From: Pirellula staleyi DSM 6068
GTDB lineage: Bacteria; Planctomycetota; Planctomycetia; Pirellulales; Pirellulaceae
NCBI GenBank assembly: GCA_945900945.1
Contig: CAMDKL010000008.1
Span: 1 to 64,000, forward strand
DNA length: 64,000 nt
Direction: 5' to 3'
Within the stretch, counting starts at the first letter, position 1. Each line of letters opens with the position of its first letter. The position numbers were made by a program, and so were the translations under genes. The notes under the pieces were generated by a model, which made no database searches, was not told where the DNA came from, and worked only from the letters and a program-made list of their open reading frames with translations. Below, in pieces: positions 36,522 to 46,425 of the stretch.

Positions 36522-38247
36522 GAATCCCAAAAGCCGGTTGAACTTGGCTCCATTTGGGGATCTCGGCAGTTGTGAGCCCCGGAACCAGAACATTCGTCAA
36601 ACAAAAAGAGGGTAGATCTATCGCGCCATACTCTTTTTGTGTTGGCTCGGGTAATCGAGTCCAGCTTCGCGCAAACCAAGATCCTAAAAATAGACTCTGC
36701 TGCATCGAGAACAGCGGTGATTTTAACTTTTGCAGATACGAATTCCACAACGCTGGTCTTCCACGGTTAGCCGCCTGAGATGTCCTATTACCCACAAGCA
36801 GTTGCTTGAACCAAGTCGTATCGGTCGACAGATAGAGATACGTGCTGTCGATCGCGACCACCGAGATCGCTTGATTTTCTCCTTTTGATACCGCGACAAA
36901 AAGCGATTCGTCGTTGACAGTATTCCATACCCGATACGATCCGATCTGTTCTGATTTGATATCTTTGTCATTCTCGAAAAGTTTGTTGATCGTAGCCGAT
37001 GCTTTCTTGGAATCTTGCAGCAAACACGCCCAGACTTGATTGTGCTGAATCCTGTCCGCGTTTTTCCTGTCTGGGCTCGATTCGCTAAAGTTAAACATCA
37101 ATGGCCCAGATGGGTAAATCAGCTCCTTTCGAACATCGATCTTCGGTCCTTCTGGGTCCGTTAAGATACTATCGACTAGATCAGCAAAGTTTCCAGGCGT
37201 TTCCTCGTCGATCATCTGATCTACAGCATGGCTTACCCCTTGAAACCAAGGCTTCATGTCGAGGTAGGAAATCGATACCTGATCCATTTCGACACCGAGG
37301 ATTTTAGGGGGCTCAACTCTAGGCCCCCATTTGAAGCTGAGCACCGCAAGGCCCTTTGCCGGAGGCGTAGAGATCTGCTGCGAATAACGAAGTCTCCATG
37401 AATTTTCAGCCGTTGAAGGTGGCTGGATCGCGCCGCTTAACGCCCCAAGTCCGTCAAGCCCGAACAGTTTTGCGGAACGAAATAGTTTGGGATCTTTTTT
37501 GGCAGCATAACCATTTAGAATCGCCCAGGGAGACAACCAAAAACGCGTTTCACCACTTTCCCAGTTGCCTGCTTCAAAGAGTGGTTGAATGGATTCAAGG
37601 CCAGCGGATGCCTGCATGCTTCTCATGGTTGGCGAACCGAGCCATTCTTGCACCGCCGTGGTCGACGAAGAGATACAAGTCCATTGTGAACCAAACGCAA
37701 TGCATACGGACATTTCGGTCTTTCCACCGCTTGCAAGCGAATAGAATTTGGTCGTATCGTTGGACGCAAGCGATTGAAATCGACTCATGCCACCCTGATT
37801 TGCAATCCAACGTTGGACAAAGGAATGCTTTTCTGCATTTGGCCCAAGATTAACCAAGAAGACCAATGTGGTGTCGCCGTTTCTATCCAAGAATGCAGCA
37901 ACCGCCCCAACTTGATCGATTGCACTAATGTCTTGCCAGTCCAAGCCTAACCATGGCTGCGGATTGAGTAACGATCCGATGTTCGTAACCCTCTGCTTTT
38001 CTATGACAGATTGCCAAATCGGGCCACCCAGTTGTTTGCAAACGTCAGATCGCTCCAGCGCAGAATAGCTACTCTTTATATTCTGTGACGTGAACAACAA
38101 TTGCGTTGTTTCGGGAAGCACGTCCGCCAACTTCACTTGGCCGAGGAAATCCTTCGCGCAAACAACACCACTGAAAAACCACACGCATGTTAACCAAAGC
38201 CAAGCTCGGAATACGTTCTGATTGTGATGCAAAGAAAAGTCATTCAT
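36454..38247 (-). CDS. Exported protein of unknown function in an ABC operon
   Basis: This 597-residue protein has a signal peptide (AWLWLTCVWFFSGVVCAKDF) and no family I recognise with certainty. Segments such as LADVLPETTQLLFTSQNIKS, AAFLDRNGDTTLVFLVNLGP and AVVAIDSTYLYLSTDTTWFK recall planctomycete DUF3352-like proteins that follow ABC genes. It is the last gene of the LolD/FtsX-type operon and overlaps the permease end by 8 bp, so it probably works with that transporter in the periplasm. Its own 3' end runs 68 bp into the convergent GT9 gene. The tail at the overlap is ordinary protein sequence, so both stop codons look real. Confidence 0.75.
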   Translation of the reverse strand: MNDFSLHHNQNVFRAWLWLTCVWFFSGVVCAKDFLGQVKLADVLPETTQLLFTSQNIKSSYSALERSDVCKQLGGPIWQSVIEKQRVTNIGSLLNPQPWLGLDWQDISAIDQVGAVAAFLDRNGDTTLVFLVNLGPNAEKHSFVQRWIANQGGMSRFQSLASNDTTKFYSLASGGKTEMSVCIAFGSQWTCISSSTTAVQEWLGSPTMRSMQASAGLESIQPLFEAGNWESGETRFWLSPWAILNGYAAKKDPKLFRSAKLFGLDGLGALSGAIQPPSTAENSWRLRYSQQISTPPAKGLAVLSFKWGPRVEPPKILGVEMDQVSISYLDMKPWFQGVSHAVDQMIDEETPGNFADLVDSILTDPEGPKIDVRKELIYPSGPLMFNFSESSPDRKNADRIQHNQVWACLLQDSKKASATINKLFENDKDIKSEQIGSYRVWNTVNDESLFVAVSKGENQAISVVAIDSTYLYLSTDTTWFKQLLVGNRTSQAANRGRPALWNSYLQKLKSPLFSMQQSLFLGSWFARSWTRLPEPTQKEYGAIDLPSFCLTNVLVPGLTTAEIPKWSQVQPAFGILTHSAVQNERGIEGQIWLVANQ

Positions 38248-40756
38248 AGGTTAAGTGCTCTACGGGATTGATCTTAGAAGCGTTCCAGGCTGGAAGCCAA
38301 GCCGCAATGGTGACAATAGCCAAAGTGCCCAATGCAGATCCAGCCATCAATAAAAAATTCCATTCAAACTCAGGGGTGTAACCTAACAGAGCCTCGCTAC
38401 AACCATAAATGATAAGAACCGTGGTAATGCCTCCTAGCATTCCGAATACGACCCCGATTATGCCAAGCAACCAAGCTTGAACTAAGACCGTTAGCATCAA
38501 CTGGCCCTGACTCGCGCCGACGATCCGGAGCAGTGAGAAGTCTCTTGCCTGTTCGAGCATGTTCATAGCTAACGTTGTCGCAATGCCAAAACCGCCTGTA
38601 ATAAAGGATATGAAAACAACGCACCAGATGCCAGCGGTCACGCCGGAAATCGCTTGCTCTACGCCTCGTCGCATTTCGCTACCACGCTGGATCTCAAACC
38701 CATATTGCGCCCTGACTGCATCAAGACTCTTGTGCGCTGCTTCTATCTGGTCCTGGGCAACGGAAACTGCATACCAGTCAAATCCGGTCACTTCGAAAAA
38801 TCGCTGAGCGGTCGAACGCTTCATGATAAGAGACATGCCACCATTCGCGAAATTTGCGTTCACTCCGCCAACGGTAACGGAAAAGGATCGACCGTTGACC
38901 GTGATGGTCAAGGAATCGCCAGCCCGTTTTCCAATCTTCTTGGCTAGGATTGAGCCGATGATGACTTGATCGCCATCGATTATCGCTCTCGCTTTTTCGG
39001 TCGACATGCCCTTGGGCTCGGTCGGGAAAGGCGCAGCTTCCGGAAATTCTCGAACCAAACACAACACAGCCTTCTGATCGACTTGACACCAAACAAATCG
39101 TACGGCATTGGACCATTGAAGGCCTGGGAGCTGCTCGATGACCTCTCGCAGTGGATCTTCGGAATCGATCAATAACGATGGAGCCTGTGTACTGACCAAA
39201 AACAATTCACCCGGCAACATACGGTGATACCAACGTTTGATCTCAGCTGTATTGCTCATGAGCGATTGTCCTAAACCGACCGCGCCACACAGAGAGATCA
39301 CCAGGAAGCCGGCATTAAGCGAAGTTCGCTCCGGTCTGCGAATCAATTGGTACTTGGCGATCTCGATCGGAAATCCTTGCCGAAGCAGTGCAATGCGATC
39401 GATGACCCAAATTAGCGGAATGAGTCCTAGCGGTAACCAAAGCAGATATGCCAATAATGACACCAACCCCATCGCAACACCCCACTGAGGGGACAGCCAT
39501 TCTTGCTGTACCGAGTACAATCCGGCCATCGAAAGAATCCAAAACACCATACCATTGCGAATAGATTTTCGTGGCAAACCGGTATTCTCTACGATCGTCG
39601 GCTCTCGAAAACTTTCCAGCGGCGACACCGACTCCTGTTGCCTCTGTGCAAACCAAACCACAAAAAGCGTCAAGCAAGGGATGAAAATTGCGATCGCAAT
39701 TAAAGCAATCCAAGGTACGGAGAAACTCCCTGGCCGAGATTGCAAAACTCCAGATAAGACTCGTCTCATTACCACTCCGAGTCCAAGGCCAAGGGCTAAC
39801 CCAAAAAACATACCGAGAAGGCTGATCGTTAACGCCTCTACAAGTACCGCGCGAATGATCTGACCGGTCGTCGCTCCCAAGCATCTCAGGATAGCGAAAT
39901 AAGGGCGACGTTCCGCAAGATTCATGCGAGTCGTATTAAGCAAAATGTAAGCAGCCATCGCCACAGCCAACGCACTTGCAAACGACAAACCCAATTCTGT
40001 CGACTTGAGCAAATCGTCTGCGAGTCCAACAGTACTCGTCCGCTCCCTCAGCATCAATTTTTCAGAGAGAGTGACGCTGAGCCTTTCCAGCATTCGCTTT
40101 TTTTCCAACTCACTATCGTTTTTCAAAATCAATCGGCATCGATCAATTTGGCCGGAAAGGGCGGTCGCACTTTGGAGCCAATTCAGATCGACGATCACAC
40201 CGTGCTCGCTCGAAATTCGATTCCAAGCGATTGCGGAAACAATCTTGGTTACTCGTACTTTCTTAAAACCACGTCGAAACAAACATTGGATCGAATCACC
40301 CTCTTCCACTTTTAGCTGGGTCGCGATCAATGCGGACACCAAACATTCGTCCTGGCCTGGCCACTGGCTAGCACCCAATTCAAACGCCCGTTGCAAAAAC
40401 GGACGCAATGACAGGTCGGCTTCCGCCATGGGAATACCGATAATCAATCCTCGAGACTTCTGCTCCCTGAACCGCATGATCGAGCCTCGGATCAAAGTCG
40501 GCAAAACAGCTTGGGTGTCCTGTTGCAGAGCAAGACTATCCAACGACGAAAGCTCGAATCGACCACCCTCCGAGTTGACGATGTCGAGCGACGGCAATCC
40601 CTGCACTGCACCGCTCAGTTCGCGAAAGGAAGACCTCGCGTTGTGCGACGCGACGATTATGCCAACTAGCGTGGCAGTCGAAAGAATCAGGCTGAGCAGA
40701 GTAAAAAAAAAGCGAGCTGGCCGTTGCAACCAATGCTGCCAAAGGACAAGGAACAT
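38240..40756 (-). CDS. FtsX-family ABC permease, eight or more membrane helices
   Basis: This 838-residue permease is of the large FtsX type (two FtsX cores). The N-terminal helix is RFFFTLLSLILSTATLVGII. The first core has NTTRMNLAERRPYFAILRCL and GATTGQIIRAVLVEALTISL. A central pair of helices follows (MVFWILSMAGLYSVQQEWLS and the next segment). The C-terminal core has MLEQARDFSLLRIVGASQGQ and AWLPAWNASKINPVEHLTYE. I chose ATG 40756 because GGGAAGGAA lies about ten bases upstream and the ATPase stop is 5 bp away. ATG 40792 would overlap the ATPase gene. Large FtsX permeases of this size pair with LolD-like ATPases in envelope transport; the cargo is unknown. Confidence 0.85.
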   Translation of the reverse strand: MFLVLWQHWLQRPARFFFTLLSLILSTATLVGIIVASHNARSSFRELSGAVQGLPSLDIVNSEGGRFELSSLDSLALQQDTQAVLPTLIRGSIMRFREQKSRGLIIGIPMAEADLSLRPFLQRAFELGASQWPGQDECLVSALIATQLKVEEGDSIQCLFRRGFKKVRVTKIVSAIAWNRISSEHGVIVDLNWLQSATALSGQIDRCRLILKNDSELEKKRMLERLSVTLSEKLMLRERTSTVGLADDLLKSTELGLSFASALAVAMAAYILLNTTRMNLAERRPYFAILRCLGATTGQIIRAVLVEALTISLLGMFFGLALGLGLGVVMRRVLSGVLQSRPGSFSVPWIALIAIAIFIPCLTLFVVWFAQRQQESVSPLESFREPTIVENTGLPRKSIRNGMVFWILSMAGLYSVQQEWLSPQWGVAMGLVSLLAYLLWLPLGLIPLIWVIDRIALLRQGFPIEIAKYQLIRRPERTSLNAGFLVISLCGAVGLGQSLMSNTAEIKRWYHRMLPGELFLVSTQAPSLLIDSEDPLREVIEQLPGLQWSNAVRFVWCQVDQKAVLCLVREFPEAAPFPTEPKGMSTEKARAIIDGDQVIIGSILAKKIGKRAGDSLTITVNGRSFSVTVGGVNANFANGGMSLIMKRSTAQRFFEVTGFDWYAVSVAQDQIEAAHKSLDAVRAQYGFEIQRGSEMRRGVEQAISGVTAGIWCVVFISFITGGFGIATTLAMNMLEQARDFSLLRIVGASQGQLMLTVLVQAWLLGIIGVVFGMLGGITTVLIIYGCSEALLGYTPEFEWNFLLMAGSALGTLAIVTIAAWLPAWNASKINPVEHLTYE

Positions 40757-40760
40757 TTGA

Positions 40761-41501
40761 CTAAGTTCCTTCCCGTAGCGCTTTGCCCGCATGCTTCAAA
40801 ATATTTGGATTCGACCCATTTTCTACAACGAGACCGTCTCGCATCTTGATCACCCTGTCGGCTGCACCCGCAACCGAAGGGTCGTGCGTGACAATGACGA
40901 GCGTTTGCCCCAGTTCGGTGACCAAGGATCTGAAAAGTTCGATAACAATCCGACTATTAACCGAATCCAAAGCGCCGGTGGGTTCGTCTGCAAGCAAGAT
41001 GGCAGGCGACATCACAAGGGCTCTCGCAATTGCTACGCGTTGTGCCTCACCACCAGAAAGCTCGCCTGGTCGATTGCTTTGCTTGTCTCCCATTCCCACC
41101 GAGTTGAGCGCGGCGATCGCCGCAGGCTTTGCGATATTCATTTCTACCCCCTCAAGCCTCATCGGGACCATTACATTTTCGATTGCCTTGAGCATTGGCA
41201 GCAAATGTACTTTTTGAAAAACAAAACCGATGCGACGGCGTCGAAGCAACGTTTGGCTATTCTCATCCAGATTTGAAATCGATTTCCCCTCGAGTTGCAC
41301 ATCTCCCGTGTCGGGTCGATCAAGTCCGCCAAGCATATGCAAAAGAGTGCTCTTGCCAGAGCCTGAGGGGCCAACAATGGCAACAAATTCTCCTTTGCAA
41401 ATTTCAATGCAAACACCGCGCAGGGCTGGGTGCGCAACGGATCCCATGTGATACGTTTTAGTGACATCGATCGCGCGGAGGAGTGGTTCCATAGCTGACA
41501 T
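40761..41501 (-). CDS. LolD-type ABC transporter ATPase
   Basis: This 246-residue subunit has Walker A GPSGSGKSTLLHMLGG, signature LSGGEAQRVAIARALV and Walker B ILLADEPTGALDS, followed by VIVTHDPSVA. It is the first gene of a three-gene operon with the large FtsX permease and the exported protein. ATG 41501 and the in-frame ATG 41492 are both possible. The gene is divergent from lpxD with a 149-bp gap, which suggests shared promoter DNA and a link to envelope lipid handling. Confidence 0.92.
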   Translation of the reverse strand: MSAMEPLLRAIDVTKTYHMGSVAHPALRGVCIEICKGEFVAIVGPSGSGKSTLLHMLGGLDRPDTGDVQLEGKSISNLDENSQTLLRRRRIGFVFQKVHLLPMLKAIENVMVPMRLEGVEMNIAKPAAIAALNSVGMGDKQSNRPGELSGGEAQRVAIARALVMSPAILLADEPTGALDSVNSRIVIELFRSLVTELGQTLVIVTHDPSVAGAADRVIKMRDGLVVENGSNPNILKHAGKALREGT

Positions 41502-41650
41502 TGTAACCTAATTTTCGGATTGAGCCGTAGGCCTAGCCGCGTTTCACAAGCGGCACTTGAGCGATTCGCTCAAAAGACGCATTGCTCTCACGATGGGATT
41601 TTTATTAGATTGCCCAAGTTGACTATCGCTGCTTTGGAAAAGGATTCCGT

Positions 41651-42700
41651 ATGACCTCAATAGACCTGCTGACCCTCGCCGATCGGGTTCATGGCGAACT
41701 GTTTTCTCGTTCAAGGAATGATGTCATTACAGGTGCCGCCCCTTTGGCCGACGCGATGCCTGGCCATATTACATTACTTGATAACGAAAAAAACCTGTCT
41801 CGATTGCAGTGTTCGCACGCATCAGCCTGCGTTACCAACCAAACTTTTCCAGACGTCGCGATACCACAAATCGTCGTAAAAAACCCACACGATGCTTTTA
41901 CGCAAATCTGCCAACTTTTTCGCCCACAGGGAGTTGTCACTCGAAAATACGGAATCGATCCGCTCGCCAGCGTAACAGCTTCTGCACAAATAAGTGAGCG
42001 CTGCATCGTCGAATCGTTCGTCAGCGTCGACGAGGATTGTAGCGTTGGTGACGGAACGCATTTGCATCGCGGCGTAACGATCATGAACGGTTGTCGCATT
42101 GGCAAAGACTGCCAACTATTCCCAGGTGTGGTACTCTATCCGGGAACGGTCATCGAAGATCGCGTTATCCTGCATTCTGGCTGCGTGGTCGGTGCTCATG
42201 GCTTCGGTTTTCGGATGGAAAATGGTGTGCATCATCCAACAGCTCAAATCGGTTGGGTGCATATCGAGTCCGATGTGGAGATTGGTGCAAACTCGTGTGT
42301 CGATCGAGGTACTTATGGTGCGACGCGAATCGGCGAAGGGACTAAGATCGATAACTTCGTCCAAATTGCGCACAACTGCAACATCGGCAAACACAACCTG
42401 ATATGTGCCCACGCAGGCATCGCAGGCAGTGCCAGCACGGGTGACTATGTGGTAATCGCCGGCCAAGTGGGCGTGCGAGATCACATAAAAATTGGATCGA
42501 GGACGATGGTCGGAGCTCAATCCGGAGTCATTTCGGATACGGGAGAAGACAAGATCTTGCTAGGTAGTCCAGCGATCCCTCGCAACGAACAAGCTGTCCT
42601 CTTCGCGTCCATCAGTCGACTTCCCGAACTTCGAAAAACCGTTAAGCAGTTGACAAAACAAGTTGAACAGCTAGTGGATCAAAAGAAAACGGTCGAATGA
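41651..42700 (+). CDS. lpxD: UDP-3-O-acylglucosamine N-acyltransferase
   Basis: This 349-residue acyltransferase would add the N-linked 3-hydroxyacyl chain in lipid A synthesis. The first 100 residues form the uridine-binding domain. The left-handed beta-helix follows with GRGVTIMNGCRIG-like turns, HSGCVVGAHGFGFRMENGVH, CVDRGTYGATRIGEGTKIDN and FVQIAHNCNIGKHNLICAHA, the last holding the likely catalytic histidine. A Gln/Lys-rich C-terminal helix (TVKQLTKQVEQLVDQKKTVE) is typical of LpxD trimers. An AAAGGATT ribosome-binding site precedes the ATG. The end overlaps lpxI by 4 bp. Confidence 0.93.
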   Translation: MTSIDLLTLADRVHGELFSRSRNDVITGAAPLADAMPGHITLLDNEKNLSRLQCSHASACVTNQTFPDVAIPQIVVKNPHDAFTQICQLFRPQGVVTRKYGIDPLASVTASAQISERCIVESFVSVDEDCSVGDGTHLHRGVTIMNGCRIGKDCQLFPGVVLYPGTVIEDRVILHSGCVVGAHGFGFRMENGVHHPTAQIGWVHIESDVEIGANSCVDRGTYGATRIGEGTKIDNFVQIAHNCNIGKHNLICAHAGIAGSASTGDYVVIAGQVGVRDHIKIGSRTMVGAQSGVISDTGEDKILLGSPAIPRNEQAVLFASISRLPELRKTVKQLTKQVEQLVDQKKTVE

Positions 42701-43545
42701 ATACTGCAAAATCGATTGGGATCGTAGCGGGTTGGGGCGAGTATCCATTGGCCGTTGCTCGAGCTCTCAAGGAAAAAGGTTATGAGGTCGTGGTCGCGGC
42801 TGTTCATGGGCATGCATCCAAGGAAATCGAATCACTTGCGAGCCATGTTCGTTGGGTAGGCGTATGCAAACTCGGTGGCATGCAAAGGTTTTTTCGACAA
42901 CACGGCGTGAGCCATGTTTGCCTATCCGGAAAACTGTTCAAAGACAAAATTTTATTTCATGGTTGGGGCTGGATGGATCACTTTCCCGACTGGGAATGCG
43001 TGAAGACGATGTTGCCACATTTTTTTTGGCGTACCTGTGACACGACCGATAATTCGCTGCTCGGGGCCGTTGTTACTTCGTTTGGACGATGCGGAATCAT
43101 GACCATTCCAGGAACAGAATTTGCAACTCAATTGATAGCCCAAGAGGGCGTGCTTACGCGACGCAAGCCGAGCAATTTTGAAAAGGATGATATCGAATTC
43201 GGCTGGTCAATTGCCAAGCAAATGGGTGGTCTCGATGTTGGCCAAAGCGTTACCGTGCGAGACAGAACCATCTTGGCGGTCGAAGCCATTGAGGGTACGG
43301 ACGCCTGTATCGTTCGGACCGGCCAAATATGCCCGCGCGGCGGATTTACTTTAGTCAAAGTCGCCAAGCCAGAGCAAGATATGCGGTTCGATCTGCCGAC
43401 CATCGGTCCACAAACGATAGAGAAAATGGCATTTGCTGGCGGCAAAGCCATAGCCATTGAAGCCGGAAAAACGATCATTATCAATCGCGAAGAAACCATT
43501 CGGTGCGCCGAGAAAAACGGCATCACCATCTTTTGTCGCAGCTGA
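42697..43545 (+). CDS. lpxI: UDP-2,3-diacylglucosamine pyrophosphatase
   Basis: This 282-residue enzyme is the LpxI type (formerly DUF1009), replacing LpxH in many bacteria. It begins IGIVAGWGEYPLAVARALKE, which is the family start, and includes HVCLSGKLFKDKI and TDNSLLGAVV. Its C-terminal domain has DVGQSVTVRDRTILAVEAIE, EGTDACIVRTGQI and FDLPTIGPQTIEKMA. It removes UMP from UDP-diacylglucosamine to give lipid X. The ATGA overlap with lpxD shows translational coupling and supports both names. Confidence 0.92.
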   Translation: MNTAKSIGIVAGWGEYPLAVARALKEKGYEVVVAAVHGHASKEIESLASHVRWVGVCKLGGMQRFFRQHGVSHVCLSGKLFKDKILFHGWGWMDHFPDWECVKTMLPHFFWRTCDTTDNSLLGAVVTSFGRCGIMTIPGTEFATQLIAQEGVLTRRKPSNFEKDDIEFGWSIAKQMGGLDVGQSVTVRDRTILAVEAIEGTDACIVRTGQICPRGGFTLVKVAKPEQDMRFDLPTIGPQTIEKMAFAGGKAIAIEAGKTIIINREETIRCAEKNGITIFCRS

Positions 43546-43574
43546 TTCGGCTTTGAATGCAAATCGGTGCGACA

Positions 43575-43781
43575 ATGTCGATTTCGATTTTATACGGTAA
43601 GGCGTTTAAAGAAAGTCCATTGTCTACGCTGCTTTCAGAGCAGGGGAGAACCGTTGCGACCGCTGATGTTCGTTACTTGATTGACAATCCTGTTCTGCCC
43701 GCCGTGATTGGGCAAATCCAAATCAGTGAAGTCCCTCGGCATACGCAAATGGCCAGCATGCCCGCGCCCGATGGAGCATAG
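43575..43781 (+). CDS. Possible small protein downstream of lpxI
   Basis: ATG 43575 starts 68 codons (SISILYGKAFKESPLSTLLS, ADVRYLIDNPVLPAVIGQIQ) ending in a Met/Pro-rich tail. No ribosome-binding site is clear and no family is recognised. Its only support is normal amino acid composition and its place 29 bp after lpxI on the same strand. It may not be a gene. Confidence 0.3.
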   Translation: MSISILYGKAFKESPLSTLLSEQGRTVATADVRYLIDNPVLPAVIGQIQISEVPRHTQMASMPAPDGA

Positions 43782-43828
43782 AAGGCACCCGCTTTGACCT
43801 GATCGTTGCACTTTGCTAAGGAGAGTAA

Positions 43829-46303
43829 CTATTCAGGTGGTGTTGTAACCGAGAGAGGCACCTGCTCCTTTGTAACGTCAACAGCCAGTGCATGTAATGG
43901 TGCTGGCATTAAATGATTTACGAAATAATCTTGCATACGGCGCTGCCCGTAGGTACCTCCCATACCATGTCCACCGTTCGTAACAACCAATAAATCAAAA
44001 TCCTTGTTCGCTCGAATGAGCGCGTCCGCGAATCGCATGGTGGACTCGGGTGGAACATTGGTGTCCACCTCACCAACGATCAAAAAAAGCTTGCCCTGGA
44101 GCCGATGAGCGTTGTCAATATTGGAACATTCGGAGTAGTGAGGCCCAACAGGATATCCCATCCATTGTTCGTTCCAAGACGCTTTATCCATCCGATTGTC
44201 ATGACAACCGCACGCGGCGACAGCGACTTTGTAGAATTCAGGATGAAACAAAACCGCAGCTGCAGCATTCTGCCCACCTGCAGAAGTCCCATAAATCCCG
44301 ACACGTGAGAGATCCAGCTCCGAATATTTAGCTGCGGCCGATTGCATCCACAAAATGCGATCCTGAAATCCGCCATCCTTGAGATTCTTCCAGCATACGT
44401 CATGAAACGCCTTGGACCGGTTGGCAGTACCCATCCCATCGATTTTGACGACGATAAAGCCCAATCGAGTCAGCGATTCGAATCGCATCGTTGGACTAAA
44501 AGTTTTAGGGACAAACGAGCCTTGTGGTCCTGCGTATATGTCTTCGATAACGGGATACTTCTTCTTAGGATCAAAGTCCTTGGGACGGCATATGATTCCC
44601 CAAATGTCGGTTTGGTTGTCGCGCCCCTTGGCTACAAACACCTCTGGGGGCGTCCATCCGCTCGCTTTCAGCTCCGTGATGTCTGAGCTTTCAAGATCGC
44701 ACACTTTCCCTCCATCGGACACCCGTCGAAACTCGGTAATAGGGGCAAGGTCCACGCGTGAGTAGGTGTCGATCACAAAGTCCCGCATCGGAGAGAATTG
44801 AATCGAATGGCTGCCATTCCCTTCGGTGAGCCATGTTAGTTTTTCAGTATCCAGAGAGACATAACCAAAATGGATATGGTACGGATCTTGACCTTCGCGA
44901 CCACTCGCACTGAACCAAACGATTCGATTCTGTTCATCGACCGATTCAACACTCCGAACAACAATCCCCTGTGGAGTGAGAAGCCGTTTTTCGTGGCCCG
45001 ACGCGGCGTCGATGAGAATGAGTTGCCTCCAACCATTTTTTTCTGAGGCAAAGAGGATCTCATCGGTTGCCTCGAGCCACTGAACGATCGAAAGACTCTG
45101 ATTCTCTGTGTGTGCGGTCCAAATATAGGTTTCTGATTTCTCGTCGATGATGTTGCGAATACTACCATCTTGTAGACTAACCTCAATCACGCGAAATCTT
45201 CCATGCCCTCGATCCGTCTGCTCATACGTGAACTTGGAACCGTCTTTGTGAAAGCGAATACGTGGACGAAGCCACTCGTGCTCGAACCGGTCAACACTTG
45301 GCTTGATCTGCTCGCCATTTTGTACGCGCAGGAGATTCAGTTCGTAGATTGGAAATGGGTCGCCAGGCAAGACGTAGGGACTTGTTTCTAGTTTGGCTCT
45401 TCCCCCACCTGGTGGCGATGAGCGTATCCTATGGACAGGCTGTTTCTCCACCGTCTTTTCACGAAAAGCTACGACTGTTTGCGAGTCAGGCGACCAACTC
45501 AGTTGGCCATAGGTATTGGATTCTGCACCATCCCTGGTCAATACGATTCGCTCATCCGAGTCAACACGATTTACCACGACGTTGTGGTTCTGAACCATGG
45601 TACGCCACCTGCCATCGGGAGAAATCAAAACTCGCGTTCCCGCACCCTCAACAGCCGGTCGACGCCGGGTCGGCAAATCAGAAGTGATTGGCAGGCCATC
45701 CACAACGATGGTGGAATGACTCTCTTGAGCCGTTACTTCCCCCAAATTTCCTCCTTGCGCATTCAAAATCTGCCACCGATGACCTCCAAAAGTATGCTGA
45801 TCCTTCGAGGAACCTGCTTCGATTTTTCCATAGCTTTGTTTGCTGCCATCACCGCTAAGCCAGATTATTTCTACGGGTGATTTGGTGCGGTTCTCAAACG
45901 TGATGGAGCTGTCGGCTCCATCGACGCGACCAACGTTCGACCTGGAGGTGCGCCGCGTCGGTGTACTTTGAGGACTGGCAACCGCTTCATGATCCAAGGC
46001 CAGCTCGCGCTTCCCGAGCGATGCGTCTACGAGAATGAACTCACTACCACCTTGCGGCAGGTTATTCCGGTACCAAAACTTTTGTGTTCCCTCAATCCAA
46101 TTCGGCACAACACGATTGCGGTAGATCCTCCCCCCGTCCCTCGGCCCGCGATTTCGCTCTTGCGGAGAATCTGGTTCCGATGGAAAAGCCGGAATGTTAG
46201 AATCATCATTATAAGGAGGCGAACAAAAGACTAGGGATTGCAATTCTAGGTATCCAAACGCCAGCAAGAGCTTAGACAAAAATGCAAGTTTGGAGCCTAG
46301 CAT
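43829..46303 (-). CDS. S9 prolyl-oligopeptidase-family peptidase with a VHL-beta-like domain
   Basis: This 824-residue exported peptidase starts with a signal-like segment (KLAFLSKLLLAFGYLELQSL). Residues about 133-190 (SITFENRTKSPVEIIWLSGD, GKIEAGSSKDQHTFGGHRWQ) match the beta domain of von Hippel-Lindau protein. A DPP-IV-type propeller follows (about 225-560), with LSWSPDSQTVVAFREK. The C-terminal alpha/beta hydrolase has the catalytic Ser674 in GIYGTSAGGQN, Asp747 in VGEVDTNVPP and His779 in NGGHGMGG. It would cleave short peptides in the periplasm or outside. ATG 46303 is supported by the signal sequence. The gene is monocistronic. Confidence 0.88.
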   Translation of the reverse strand: MLGSKLAFLSKLLLAFGYLELQSLVFCSPPYNDDSNIPAFPSEPDSPQERNRGPRDGGRIYRNRVVPNWIEGTQKFWYRNNLPQGGSEFILVDASLGKRELALDHEAVASPQSTPTRRTSRSNVGRVDGADSSITFENRTKSPVEIIWLSGDGSKQSYGKIEAGSSKDQHTFGGHRWQILNAQGGNLGEVTAQESHSTIVVDGLPITSDLPTRRRPAVEGAGTRVLISPDGRWRTMVQNHNVVVNRVDSDERIVLTRDGAESNTYGQLSWSPDSQTVVAFREKTVEKQPVHRIRSSPPGGGRAKLETSPYVLPGDPFPIYELNLLRVQNGEQIKPSVDRFEHEWLRPRIRFHKDGSKFTYEQTDRGHGRFRVIEVSLQDGSIRNIIDEKSETYIWTAHTENQSLSIVQWLEATDEILFASEKNGWRQLILIDAASGHEKRLLTPQGIVVRSVESVDEQNRIVWFSASGREGQDPYHIHFGYVSLDTEKLTWLTEGNGSHSIQFSPMRDFVIDTYSRVDLAPITEFRRVSDGGKVCDLESSDITELKASGWTPPEVFVAKGRDNQTDIWGIICRPKDFDPKKKYPVIEDIYAGPQGSFVPKTFSPTMRFESLTRLGFIVVKIDGMGTANRSKAFHDVCWKNLKDGGFQDRILWMQSAAAKYSELDLSRVGIYGTSAGGQNAAAAVLFHPEFYKVAVAACGCHDNRMDKASWNEQWMGYPVGPHYSECSNIDNAHRLQGKLFLIVGEVDTNVPPESTMRFADALIRANKDFDLLVVTNGGHGMGGTYGQRRMQDYFVNHLMPAPLHALAVDVTKEQVPLSVTTPPE

Positions 46304-46425
46304 AATACCACTTTTTTTTCGAGTGATGACTTGGGTTCGCCGTATTGTAATGGATGTACCTCACGAAGCCGTTATTCGGACATAATTTTTACTCTCGATG
46401 CTTGCCAAAAACGAAATGGTGATCC

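Noticed and set aside
44050-45880. Plus-strand frames opposite the S9 peptidase gene
   Set aside because: They are antisense to a gene with signal sequence and complete catalytic triad; no motif is seen in them.
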